Positions 53,258 through 60,812 of a stretch of 64,000 bases of DNA are shown piece by piece. The translations under genes and the position numbers were made by a program. How positions within the stretch are numbered: position 1 is the stretch's first letter; each line of letters begins with the position of its first letter. The notes under the pieces are model-generated. The model had not been told where the DNA came from. It saw nothing but the letters and a program-made list of their open reading frames with translations, and made no database searches. Origin of the DNA: Alkalibacillus flavidus (GTDB lineage: Bacteria; Bacillota; Bacilli; Bacillales; Alkalibacillaceae); the NCBI RefSeq assembly GCF_040545925.1, contig NZ_JBEPMX010000008.1, forward strand, positions 1 through 64,000, in the 5' to 3' direction.

Positions 53258-53783
53258 GCTTCGCCTCCTCATTAAATATCAAGCGCTTCATACGCTTCTT
53301 TATACGCGGACTAGCATGGTTTAACATACGCATAATTCGCGTAACATTAACACCGTTTTGATAGTGCATTAAGCCGAACGTTTTGCGCAACGTATGCCCG
53401 CCAATCCGAGCGTCAATGCCTGCGCGTTCGGCTGCGCGTTTGAGTATCGTATAGGCTTGCTGGCGTGTGATTGGCCGTTCGCTACCGTCGGCGTTGCGTT
53501 TCCGGCTCGAGAAAATGTACGCGTCGGCTGGCTTGTCCAGTGCCACCACTTGCTCGTCCACCTTGGCGCTAATTGGAATGCGTCGGGCCTTTTTCGTTTT
53601 TTCTTCGCGTATGACTAACTCGCGTTGGCCTTGAATATCGCCAACCTTCAAGCGCAACAAGTCACTGATACGCAGGCCCAGCGAACAGCCAAGCGTAAAC
53701 AATAAGCGATCACGGCCAGCGAGTGCCTCTTTCATCGCTTTGCGTTCAGCTTGCGTGTAAATCGGATCAACCGTGTTCATCAT
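53247..53783 (-). CDS. Short tyrosine recombinase with an altered C-terminus
   Basis: 178 residues comprising only the catalytic domain of a tyrosine recombinase. Visible are Arg I (LGLRISDLLRL), the beta-hairpin Lys region (EEKTKKARRIP), the HxxR box (GGHTLRKTFG) and the MLNHAS histidine. The expected catalytic tyrosine does not follow in frame. A shift near 53300 would give YKEAYEALDI and a stop right before the next ribosome-binding site. It may be a frameshifted gene or a non-catalytic variant. It lacks the N-terminal arm-binding domain. Confidence 0.75.
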   Translation of the reverse strand: MMNTVDPIYTQAERKAMKEALAGRDRLLFTLGCSLGLRISDLLRLKVGDIQGQRELVIREEKTKKARRIPISAKVDEQVVALDKPADAYIFSSRKRNADGSERPITRQQAYTILKRAAERAGIDARIGGHTLRKTFGLMHYQNGVNVTRIMRMLNHASPRIKKRMKRLIFNEEAKQYV

Positions 53784-53814
53784 TATTCGCCCCTTTCGTT
53801 TCGTCTTAATTTAC

Positions 53815-53843
53815 ATATTAACGCATAAGTGTAAATGACGCAA
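53815..53843 (-). promoter_or_regulatory. Leftward promoter of the element switch
   Basis: On the minus strand TTGCGT (53838-53843) and TAATAT (53815-53820) with a 17-bp spacer drive the long leftward operon. Its spacer contains one copy of the operator repeat at 53822-53835. Confidence 0.65.
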
Positions 53844-53867
53844 GTAGTTTTTTCGCATTTGTGTAAA
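53822..53867 (+). promoter_or_regulatory. Paired operator repeats of the element switch
   Basis: CGCATAAGTGTAAA (53822-53835) and CGCATTTGTGTAAA (53854-53867) are direct repeats 32 bp apart, three turns of DNA. The first lies in the leftward promoter and the second overlaps the rightward -35 box. They are the natural binding sites for the HTH protein encoded at 53929. Confidence 0.65.
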
Positions 53868-53887
53868 AAAATTTAATACGGTATAAT
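53859..53887 (+). promoter_or_regulatory. Rightward promoter of the element repressor
   Basis: TTGTGT (53859-53864) and a consensus TATAAT (53882-53887) with a 17-bp spacer, 42 bp before the HTH gene. Confidence 0.75.
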
Positions 53888-53928
53888 AACGACGGTAACA
53901 TATAAATAGGAAGTGAGGCGTATTATAG

Positions 53929-54168
53929 ATGGATAAAATCGAAAAATTAACGGCTGATCGCGCGGTGAGGGTTCGGCTTAAAACATTACTGGAAGCGCGT
54001 GGCATGACTCAGACTGATCTCGTTGAGCTTACCGGCTTACGACACGCAACCATTTCGAACTTGGCACGCGAACGATATGACCGCGTTCAACTTGAGCATT
54101 TGGCGATTATTGCAACCGCACTTGACGTGACGGATATCAACGATTTATTAACGATTGAAAAGCGGTGA
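53929..54168 (+). CDS. Cro/CI-type HTH repressor of the element
   Basis: 79 residues with an HTH_26/XRE-type DNA-binding domain (MTQTDLVELTGLRHATISNL near residues 26-45, then EHLAIIATALDVTDINDLL). It has no peptidase or C-terminal oligomerisation domain, so it is not a LexA-like cleavable repressor. It is divergent from the long operon and sits next to two direct-repeat operators, so it probably sets the lysogenic-like state. A satellite would need a helper factor to relieve it. Confidence 0.85.
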   Translation: MDKIEKLTADRAVRVRLKTLLEARGMTQTDLVELTGLRHATISNLARERYDRVQLEHLAIIATALDVTDINDLLTIEKR

Positions 54169-54707
54169 AGCTGACGGTCGGGTTTTCGCGACATGGCGGT
54201 TAGTGAACGGGGCAGACTAGACGGTATAGGAGGGGGCGCCTTGGGGGGTTGCGATACTATGCCAGCCTTGCCGCCTTAACTTTGCGCCAACTTTTAACGC
54301 TTTGCTTTCGTTTCTTTTTTTTTTAAAACGCGATCAGCAACGCAAACTTTCAGCGCTTTGCTTTCGCAACTTTCAGCGCCAGCACAGCCCCCGCCCTGTT
54401 ATATTCGCGACAGCCCACCGAAGTTTTAAACGCTGTGCGCCACTGTGCGCGCGTTTGAGGGGCGAACTAGACATATAGGTCGTGCGAAGGCTCATCGCGC
54501 CACAAAGGGCGCTGTGTGCGTTTGTGCTAGTGCGGGGGCTGTATGGCGTTTCAAAAACGAATATGAATGATACGGCGGGCCAGTGTCGCGGTCTAATGCG
54601 GGTTCAAGCGCCGGCCAACCGTTTCAAAAAATAGTGTCAATTAATTGTTGCGATAACCCCACGTTTATGATACGCTAGTTATAACAAATTGAAACGGGGG
54701 CGTTAAA
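54169..54707. other. GC-rich non-coding gap in the element
   Basis: No gene is visible in about 540 bp. Short direct repeats occur: CGCTTTGCTTTCG at 54298-54310 and 54354-54366, and AACTTTCAGCGC at about 54345 and 54368. A T-rich/A-rich tract lies at about 54310-54328. A replication origin or packaging site is possible but not shown. The promoter of the downstream recombinase gene should lie near 54640-54690. Confidence 0.45.
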
Positions 54708-55280
54708 ATGAAGTTTGGCTATGCGCGTGTAAGTACGCAAAATCAAAACTTAGATTTGCAGGTGGACGCGTTACAAAAGGAAGGTTGCGACGAAATCGTT
54801 GAGGAAAAAGTGAGTGGCGCTCATAAGAAGCGCGAAAAGCTAGACGATCTATTCGGCAAATTGCGCCAAGGCGACACGCTAGTCGTTTACAAACTCGACC
54901 GGCTCGGCCGAAGCACAAAGCAGCTAATTGAGTTAAGCGAATGGCTCGACGAAAACGACATCGAATTGGTATCTATTCGCGATAGTATCGACACGTCAAC
55001 GCCAATGGGCCGGGCTATGATGCGAATGCTTATGGTGTTGGCCGAAATGGAGCGCGAAATCATCGTCGAGCGAACGCAAGCCGGCTTAAAAGCTGCTCGC
55101 AAACGTGGCCGCGTTGGTGGTCGGCCAAGCAAGGATAAGAAAGACGTCGAACGCGCGATCAAGTTATACGAAAGTGGCGAATACAGCGTGCCCGAAATCG
55201 AGGAAATGACAGGCGTTAGCAAACCGTCGTTGTATCGCTATTTGAAGAAAAAGCAAGCGCAAGCACAGTCCGTCGAGTAG
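54708..55280 (+). CDS. Serine recombinase (resolvase/invertase family)
   Basis: 190 residues. The catalytic serine is Ser9 in YARVSTQNQ, with supporting arginines in YKLDRLGRST near residue 66. The E-helix region AMMRMLMVLAEMEREII and a C-terminal HTH (SVPEIEEMTGVSKPSLYRYL) complete the Hin/Tn3 resolvase layout. Full length and apparently intact. Such enzymes resolve dimers or invert DNA. No inverted target sites were recognised beside it. GGGGGCG precedes the ATG. Confidence 0.93.
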   Translation: MKFGYARVSTQNQNLDLQVDALQKEGCDEIVEEKVSGAHKKREKLDDLFGKLRQGDTLVVYKLDRLGRSTKQLIELSEWLDENDIELVSIRDSIDTSTPMGRAMMRMLMVLAEMEREIIVERTQAGLKAARKRGRVGGRPSKDKKDVERAIKLYESGEYSVPEIEEMTGVSKPSLYRYLKKKQAQAQSVE

Positions 55281-55915
55281 ATCGGCGGGCTTTTTCGTTC
55301 CTAGCGCGACCCCCCGTTTTTTGAGGCGGTGTGTTCCGGCGGGCTTGTCGCAACTAAATCGCCAGCCGCCTCGGAATTTAACGGAATTTGACCGCACGAT
55401 GTGGCGGCCCTCTCTTTCGCTTTGTTAACGAAAAGACATTCGCGATTATATACCTAACATACCGTAAAATTGGCGGGCTGGTAGCGCCTAGTCCTGCGCG
55501 TGCAGTTATGTAACTGCGCGGAGGACGTAGCGTTATTAAGACCTAAACCTTCGCTTACGCTCGGTTAAATGGTTAATTAATAATCGCGATAATATACAAT
55601 TAGCCAAGCCGGTAGGCGCAGGCTTATCTTTTGAGAAGTCGCCGAGCAGTTAGCGCCCTATGTTACATAACTAATCGTTAACTGCCGCCATCGACTTCGC
55701 GAAAAAGTGCGCACTTTTCTACGCTCTATGTATTATATAATAAATTGTCCGTTTTTTACTTCCGCCACATCATGCGGCTAAAATTTCGGGTAACGAAGTA
55801 ATTTAACGTAAAAAGTGTGGAATGTTGATTGCGCCATGTATTTTATAATAAATTTCAACACTTTTGCGTATATATCCGCCACATCATCCGGCTAAAATTT
55901 CGGGTTGCGAAATAA
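55281..55915. other. Non-coding gap with a tandem duplication in the element
   Basis: No gene in about 630 bp. A palindrome (GCAGTTA-TG-TAACTGC with flanking CGCG) lies at 55496-55520. From about 55728 a segment is duplicated with a 114-bp offset: the ATGTATT(A/T)TATAATAAATT boxes at about 55728 and 55837, and the TCCGCCACATCAT blocks at 55761 and 55875. The second copy abuts the truncated gene at 55916. Confidence 0.6.
55761..55910 (+). repeat. Two copies of a 36-bp block, 114 bp apart
   Basis: The blocks TCCGCCACATCATGCGGCTA... (55761-55797) and TCCGCCACATCATCCGGCTA... (55875-55910) both continue through AAAATTTCGGGT and GCGAA or ACGAA. They differ at only a few bases. Upstream AT-rich boxes are also duplicated, so this looks like a tandem duplication of about 114 bp that has since diverged between the conserved blocks. 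Confidence 0.8.
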
Positions 55916-56251
55916 ATAACCGAATACAAGCGCATTGCCGGCGACGCCATTTTCGAAATCGGCCGGCGGTTGAAACACGTAAAGGAAAATGATCTTGCGC
56001 ACGGTGAGTTCGGAAAATGGCTCGAAAGTGTTGAGATTGATAGGTCAGTTGCCGCGAAGTTTATAAAAATATACGACGAGCTAAAAGAAGAAGATGTGTC
56101 TACGTATACACATTTTGGATTAAACGCGCTTCATCTTATCGCAACCTTACCGGCCGATGAACGCGACAAGCCACACGAAACGGCCAGCGGCGAGCAGAAA
56201 ACGCCTGACGAAATGACGGTGAAAGAGTTGCGCGGCCACCAAAGCCTATAA
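55916..56251 (+). pseudogene. 5'-truncated DUF3102 family gene
   Basis: The frame encodes ITEYKRIAGDAIFEIGRRL followed by KHVKENDLAHGEFGKWLES, the typical core of DUF3102 phage proteins. The N-terminal part expected in that family is missing, because the frame is closed by TAA at 55913-55915. The only start-like codon is a TTG at 55970, inside the conserved core and without a good ribosome-binding site. The duplication just upstream may have caused the truncation. DUF3102 proteins occur in phages and plasmids, probably in replication or regulation; function unknown. Confidence 0.65.
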
Positions 56252-56281
56252 CGCCCACTGTAAGCCATCTAACCGCCAGCC

Positions 56282-56437
56282 CTAGCGCCACGTTTCAAAC
56301 GTCACTTTAACCGCGTTACAGCCTTGCGCCGTCAGCTCGTTGGCTTTGCGATCGGCCCAGCCGCGCTTTTTGTACACGTACTGGTAAGGCACGCCGCGCT
56401 CACTTTGCGCTCTTACTACGAAAAAGTTTACGCTCAT
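56282..56437 (-). CDS. Small coupled protein of the element (51 residues)
   Basis: A 51-residue frame beginning MSVNFFVVRAQSERGVPYQY and ending KVTFETWR. Its ATG overlaps the stop of the replication-type gene (ATGA) and GAAAGGGGG lies upstream, so it is probably translated by coupling. Basic, with YKKRGWADRKA in the middle. No family is recognised. Confidence 0.6.
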   Translation of the reverse strand: MSVNFFVVRAQSERGVPYQYVYKKRGWADRKANELTAQGCNAVKVTFETWR

Positions 56438-57318
56438 ATCATCGCCCCCTTTCCGTCATAGTAGTCGGCGAGCCAGTCGAAATAGGCCGCGCCGCCATCT
56501 TCTGCGCCACTGTCGTCCGTGTTCACCCAGTCGTAATACACTTCGCCAATTTTAGCTATTTCGCGATCAATTTCCGCGGTTAGTTCCCGCCAACTCACGA
56601 ATAACATACCCGTCAAGTTGCGCACCTTGCCGCGCTTGAATTTGCGTATGATATTCTGAAACACCTGCGCATATCGTTCGCCGTGATCTTCGAGCATGAT
56701 TTCGCGATTTATTTGCGCTTTAGCACGTAAAAGAACGCCATACACTTCGTACAGTTCATTCGCGTTAAAGAATGGCTTTAGCGCGTTAAAGACTGGCGCA
56801 GGTATAGCGTGGGCCAACGCAGTGGCCGGCGCGCTGTCAGCCCCCGTATCTTCTATATTGTGATTTGGTAGTTTAATAGTTTTTTGCGGAGTTTCTTCGG
56901 TGTGCAATTCCGGTGTGCAATCGCCTTTTTCGGCCGGCTTTTCGTCGGCTTTATGGCGGTCATTGTCGCGTTGCACAGCCGGCTGAATGACAACCGCGTT
57001 GACTGTCTGGCGGCGGTCGCCACGTGGCCTGCGTAATTCGTGCTGTTCGATCACGCCAAGCTCGGCGAGTCTATTACACGCGTAAATCACAGTTCGGCGT
57101 GATTTGCCAACTAACTCGGCCAGCTTATTTTTGCGCAGGAATGATACGCCTTTATATGTGCAGGAATGGCGAGCCAATACGTCAAGCACGTCGCGCTGAG
57201 TTGGCGTTAAATCGTCGGCCAAGTTGGCGCGGTGTGTGCGCACAGCTTTGTTCAGCCCGTCCAGTGTTGCGAAAGTGGATAAGCGTTGATACGTTGTTTC
57301 TTCGGCAAATAGTTTCAT
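56434..57318 (-). CDS. Replication-type protein with N-terminal winged HTH
   Basis: About 294 residues from the ATG at 57318 (GGAGGGG upstream). An N-terminal winged-helix (LTPTQRDVLDVLARHS, then KLAELVGKSRRTVIYACNRL) resembles initiator or DnaD-like proteins of phages and plasmids from Firmicutes. The middle is low-complexity (EKPAEKGD...). The C-terminal part is helical with VRNLTGMLFVSWRELTAEI. It is most likely an initiator or regulator of element replication. The HTH is seen; the role is inferred from layout and position beside the integrase. Confidence 0.7.
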   Translation of the reverse strand: MKLFAEETTYQRLSTFATLDGLNKAVRTHRANLADDLTPTQRDVLDVLARHSCTYKGVSFLRKNKLAELVGKSRRTVIYACNRLAELGVIEQHELRRPRGDRRQTVNAVVIQPAVQRDNDRHKADEKPAEKGDCTPELHTEETPQKTIKLPNHNIEDTGADSAPATALAHAIPAPVFNALKPFFNANELYEVYGVLLRAKAQINREIMLEDHGERYAQVFQNIIRKFKRGKVRNLTGMLFVSWRELTAEIDREIAKIGEVYYDWVNTDDSGAEDGGAAYFDWLADYYDGKGAMI

Positions 57319-57459
57319 TTCGTTACCCCTCCGTTTTTGAAGGCGCACGAAAACCGAACTCTTGACGGCTGTCCATTTTTTAGATATACTCGCATTACGG
57401 TGTTAGTCGTGTGCGTATATCGGGTTTTTCTCGGTATTCGTGCGCGACTTTTTTTTGCT

Positions 57460-58491
57460 TTATTTTTGGTTAAACATCTGATTAATCGGCGAATATTGAT
57501 CGTGACCGGCTCGCATTTCCGTTTCGCTCATTTGTATATAACGGCGCATGGTTCGTATATCAGCCCAGCCGCCGATTTTTTGAAGCGTGAACGGATCACA
57601 GCCGTTGAGTATCATTGATCGTGCCCATGTATGTCGATAAACGTGGGCCGTAACCTTCTTCGCGTTAACACCTGCTTTTTCTGCGTAATATTTTAACCGT
57701 TTATTAAAATGGTTTTGCCCCAAAGGTTCGCCGTAGCTTGATAAGAAAAGTCGATCAGTTTTAAAATGTTCTTGGTTTTCGGTGAATAACTGTAATAACA
57801 TTCTCGCGACGTGCGTTGACATAGGCACTAAGCGCACTTTTCGATTTTTGCTTTTATCGGGCTGTACCGTAATAAATCGCGTTTTAAAATCAATGTCCTC
57901 GCCGCGTAACGATAACAACTCACCTACTCTCAAACCCGTGTCAAGCAACGTATTCATCGCCACAAAATCGCGGTAACCAACAAAGTCGCGTTTGTCCGGG
58001 ATTGATAAAATGTTCTTAACCTCATCGTCAGTAAAACAGTTCGTTAAGTCGTTAACGTTGTCTTGGCGCAACAATTTAACGTTTTCAAGCGGATTAACTT
58101 CTAACAATTCTTCACGATACAGCCAGTTAAAAATAGCTTTTAACGTCCTCAAATTAATATTGATTGTCGTGTCAGCTAGGCCTATTCGTTGGTTTTCCGC
58201 GTTAATAAACTTGTGCCCCGAATAACGTTGCTTGTCGTATTTTAAATAGTTGATATAATTGCGAAATACTTCAGCCGTTAAATCGTTGACGTAATCAACC
58301 TCGTAATTTTCGTTAAGCCAGTCGGTGAAATACTCCCACATTTTGACGTAATCACGTATCGTACGATCGCGTACGCCTTCCGCTCGCTTGCCGCTAATAA
58401 CGAAGTCGATCGCTTGGGCTTGGCTTAATTTCGGGTATTCTTTGACCGGGTCGGCTAATTTCGTAACCCTTTTCCGCTTTTTTAATGCCAT
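57460..58491 (-). CDS. int: Tyrosine integrase of the element
   Basis: About 343 residues from the ATG at 58491 (GGAGG 11 bases upstream across a T-run). It has an N-terminal SAM-like core-binding domain (about residues 20-125). The catalytic domain shows Arg I (TGLRVGELLSL near 190), Lys (DKSKNRKVRLVP), HxxR (HVYRHTWAR near 285), Trp in GGWADIRTM and the tyrosine in RYIQM near 318. It lies directly inside the right attachment repeat and reads inwards, the normal place for the enzyme that inserted the element into yutM. Confidence 0.95.
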   Translation of the reverse strand: MALKKRKRVTKLADPVKEYPKLSQAQAIDFVISGKRAEGVRDRTIRDYVKMWEYFTDWLNENYEVDYVNDLTAEVFRNYINYLKYDKQRYSGHKFINAENQRIGLADTTININLRTLKAIFNWLYREELLEVNPLENVKLLRQDNVNDLTNCFTDDEVKNILSIPDKRDFVGYRDFVAMNTLLDTGLRVGELLSLRGEDIDFKTRFITVQPDKSKNRKVRLVPMSTHVARMLLQLFTENQEHFKTDRLFLSSYGEPLGQNHFNKRLKYYAEKAGVNAKKVTAHVYRHTWARSMILNGCDPFTLQKIGGWADIRTMRRYIQMSETEMRAGHDQYSPINQMFNQK

Positions 58492-58666
58492 AAAAAAAAA
58501 GACCTCCTCAACGCTCACATTAGCGCTAAGAAAGTCTTTAGTACGTTATTAACAACCGTCAAACCTCGTTTTTGGGGTTGTATTTATTCGTTTGAACAGT
58601 TATTTTCCGCGGATTTTACGGCGGTATTATCAACCTTCTACGTTTAACTAACCGACTAGCTTTTCG

Positions 58667-58680
58667 GTTGGGTTACCGTT
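58667..58680 (+). repeat. Possible integrase arm site, right
   Basis: GTTGGGTTACCGTT matches the left-end copy at 44691-44704 except for one base. The surrounding 58492-58722 has further GTTGACGTT-like fragments and no gene. Confidence 0.4.
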
Positions 58681-58722
58681 TGAGTTGACGTTCGATAATC
58701 GTTGTCATGCCGCGGTTTCAAC

Positions 58723-58825
58723 CGTTAACAATTCTCCGGCTGTCCTTCTACATTCGGTGCTTTGAATGACGAGCCACAACCGCATGATACAATAGCATTC
58801 GGGTTATCGATCGTGAACCCGCCGC
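58723..58825. repeat. Right attachment repeat of the element
   Basis: The partner of 44566-44668 (four mismatches in 103 bp). It forms the 3' end of the restored yutM gene. Everything to its left belongs to the element. Confidence 0.93.
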
Positions 58826-59081
58826 CCATCATGTTTTGTTTAAAATCAATCGTCGTTCCTTCAATAATGGGTACATCCATTTCTGCAATAACGATCGGGA
58901 TACCACCTTGCTCAAATTGACGGTCAGTTTCTTTCTTCTCGTAATCAAAACCTAATTTATACGATAAACCACTGCAGCCGCCACCTTTAACGCCAAAGCG
59001 TAAGTAGACTTCTTCAGCTGTTTCGTCTTTCATCATTTCTTGTACTTGTAAAGTCGCCGCTTCACTTAAATTAATCGCCAT
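58725..59081 (-). CDS. yutM: A-type Fe-S cluster carrier (YutM/ErpA/HesB family), restored after integration
   Basis: A 118-residue protein that carries Fe-S clusters to target enzymes. The three cluster-binding cysteines are visible: GGGCSGLSYKLGF near residue 36 and SCGCGSSF near 103-105. The last 33 codons lie inside the right attachment repeat and so at least partly come from the element. The reading frame and the encoded amino acids are identical to those of the displaced host end. The region upstream is the host's own, so expression should be unchanged. Confidence 0.95.
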   Translation of the reverse strand: MAINLSEAATLQVQEMMKDETAEEVYLRFGVKGGGCSGLSYKLGFDYEKKETDRQFEQGGIPIVIAEMDVPIIEGTTIDFKQNMMGGGFTIDNPNAIVSCGCGSSFKAPNVEGQPENC

Positions 59082-59127
59082 GTAAATACCTCCCTAAACA
59101 TTAGTATACTAATCAAAACCAGCTTCA

Positions 59128-60003
59128 TCAAACATCTAACTCAACCCACGTGTGTCCTTTCGCAACGGTAACAGCTGCACCTCGCATCAACACTGAGCCT
59201 GACTCAAGCCAAGTAATCCATAAATCGCCACCATCTAGATGCACCGTCACTTCTTGGCCACGTTTGACGTAACTGTTTAATGCAGATGCGACAACAGATG
59301 CACACGCCCCTGTACCACAAGCTTGGGTAATACCTGAACCTCGTTCCCAAACACGAAAACGTAGCTCCGCTTCATTCAACACTTCAACGAATTCAACATT
59401 CACCCCTTCAGGAAACCGTTCATCTGTCGTCACTTTAGGCCCTAATGTATGAATCGGAGCATCTTGCATGTTATCTTGGTAAAACACAACGTGCGGGTTC
59501 CCCATCGAGACAGCGGTTGCATAATAATCATCCCCATCGACACGAAAATGCTCATAAACGACTTCATCGAACAGTCCACCATTTTCAGTTTCCATAGGAA
59601 TATTCGATCTTTCTAACACTGGCTCTCCCATATCAACTGTGACACTTTCAACATGTTTATCTTTATCCGGATGGACTGTCGCAGTAACGACACCTGATTT
59701 GGTTTCGATCTCAAACGACTGTTTATGGACGTATTTTTTGTCATAGACGAACTTCGCCACACAACGCAAACCATTACCACAGTTCATTGCCTCTGATCCA
59801 TCTTTATTAAAAATTCGCATGCGTACATCAGCCAGGTTAGATGGTAACACTAAGATTAAGCCGTCTGATCCAATACCTGTGTGTACACTCGACACTTGTT
59901 TAGCAATAGTTGGTAGTGATTCTTCTGGCAATTCAACATGGAAACCGTCCACATAAATATAACTATTGCCTAAGCCGTGCATTTTCGTGAAAGGAATTTT
60001 CAT
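59128..60003 (-). CDS. dapF: Diaminopimelate epimerase
   Basis: A 291-residue cofactor-free racemase that makes meso-diaminopimelate for lysine and peptidoglycan. Both catalytic cysteines are present: MNCGNGLRC near residue 75 and ITQACGTGACAS near 228. It lies 17 bp after yuzB, and the order with yutM is that of B. subtilis. Confidence 0.97.
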   Translation of the reverse strand: MKIPFTKMHGLGNSYIYVDGFHVELPEESLPTIAKQVSSVHTGIGSDGLILVLPSNLADVRMRIFNKDGSEAMNCGNGLRCVAKFVYDKKYVHKQSFEIETKSGVVTATVHPDKDKHVESVTVDMGEPVLERSNIPMETENGGLFDEVVYEHFRVDGDDYYATAVSMGNPHVVFYQDNMQDAPIHTLGPKVTTDERFPEGVNVEFVEVLNEAELRFRVWERGSGITQACGTGACASVVASALNSYVKRGQEVTVHLDGGDLWITWLESGSVLMRGAAVTVAKGHTWVELDV

Positions 60004-60020
60004 ATCATAACCTCACTTTA

Positions 60021-60257
60021 TTAAATTAATGATTCCTCTTCTAAAAATTGATACACTTTATCAACTAACTCACTTGGTGTATCTGCCATAATGAGTTCAC
60101 CATCGGCAATGGCAAACAAACTCATCGAGCAAATCGCACAGTTGCTCGTGCATCCATATTCGACGACATCAATGTCTGGGTCTTTATCTAGTTTCTCTAA
60201 AGCCTCTTGAGATCCACTCATTAAGTTATTCACACAAAACTCAACTAACGGGTTCAT
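60021..60257 (-). CDS. yuzB: YuzB family protein (DUF1450)
   Basis: About 78 residues with the conserved CTSNCAICSMSLFA segment and one more Cys (EFCVNN), which could bind a metal or cluster. The start at 60257 has GAGGAG upstream. Function unknown; its neighbours handle Fe-S clusters. Confidence 0.88.
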   Translation of the reverse strand: MNPLVEFCVNNLMSGSQEALEKLDKDPDIDVVEYGCTSNCAICSMSLFAIADGELIMADTPSELVDKVYQFLEEESLI

Positions 60258-60307
60258 GGCGTTCACTCCTCGTTTGTTTAACCTGTCGCGAACCCTGTTT
60301 GCTTAGT

Positions 60308-60634
60308 TTAAGATATCGGCGTTAGTCCGTTGTTTTCTAACGCTTGATAAACGGTTTTTAAACGTGGATTACCTTCACCGACAATTTCGTCTTCGACTAA
60401 GACAACAGGGTAAATCATATCGTCTTCAACAACTTGTTCAGCAAATTGTTGGTACTTTTGTTCGTTGGGTGGGTTAAAAATATCAACGTATTTATACGTG
60501 ACATAATCGTCACCATATTTTCTAGAAATCGCTGCTTGCAACCAATCATATTGTTCTTTTGAACTTGGTAAGTTTACACAACTAGCGCAAATAACTTCTG
60601 CGCCGTATACGACTAATTCGACTTGTTTTGACAT
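60308..60634 (-). CDS. yuzD: YuzD family thioredoxin-like protein (DUF1462)
   Basis: 108 residues with a CASC motif near residue 16 and IYPVVLVEDEIVGEGNPRL near 78, the cis-proline region of a thioredoxin-like fold. The YuzD family is uncharacterised. It is divergent from yutI. Confidence 0.88.
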   Translation of the reverse strand: MSKQVELVVYGAEVICASCVNLPSSKEQYDWLQAAISRKYGDDYVTYKYVDIFNPPNEQKYQQFAEQVVEDDMIYPVVLVEDEIVGEGNPRLKTVYQALENNGLTPIS

Positions 60635-60711
60635 CGAATCCCCCCTCGCTACTATTTCCCTTCGTCTGTTCGCTTAATTATATTTTACAAAACTTTCGCT
60701 TCGAGTTAAAA

Positions 60712-60726
60712 TGAAAATGGTTCTCA
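60712..60726. promoter_or_regulatory. Weak Fur-like box between yuzD and yutI
   Basis: TGAAAAT-G-GTTCTCA agrees with the 7-1-7 Fur consensus (TGATAAT-N-ATTATCA) at 11 of 14 positions. It lies about 100 bp before yutI, an Fe-S scaffold gene. A match of this quality can occur by chance. Confidence 0.3.
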
Positions 60727-60812
60727 ACAAGATTTTTTTCATTAAAAGCACTTGAATAGATTTTAATGGCTAAATTTTATATAATGTAAGTGAAGAAAGG
60801 GGAATATGAGTA

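Larger units (their letters stand above)
44566..58825. mobile_element. Integrated phage-satellite-like element with terminase but no capsid genes
   Basis: A roughly 14.2-kb insertion into the 3' end of yutM, flanked by 103-bp direct repeats (44566-44668 and 58723-58825). Genes inside are visibly more GC-rich than the host flanks. From the right end it carries a tyrosine integrase, a replication-type protein and a small coupled protein. Then come a truncated DUF3102 gene, a serine recombinase and a divergent HTH repressor switch. A long leftward operon follows with a second recombinase, small proteins, a helicase-like ATPase and both terminase subunits. No portal, capsid, tail, holin or lysin gene is recognisable, and no relaxase or secretion gene that would suggest an ICE. 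Satellite and reduced prophage are the two reasonable readings. Confidence 0.9.

Noticed and set aside
54703..55397. Minus-strand frames opposite the serine recombinase
   Set aside because: The plus-strand recombinase is complete with all catalytic motifs, and the antisense frames have no family features.
57024..57618. Plus-strand frames opposite the replication-type and integrase genes
   Set aside because: They lie opposite well-supported genes, lack ribosome-binding sites and give low-complexity Arg/Cys-rich products typical of antisense shadows in GC-rich DNA.
44566..58825. The element as an integrative conjugative element or integrated plasmid
   Set aside because: No relaxase, coupling protein or secretion genes are visible, while terminase genes and a phage-type switch are.
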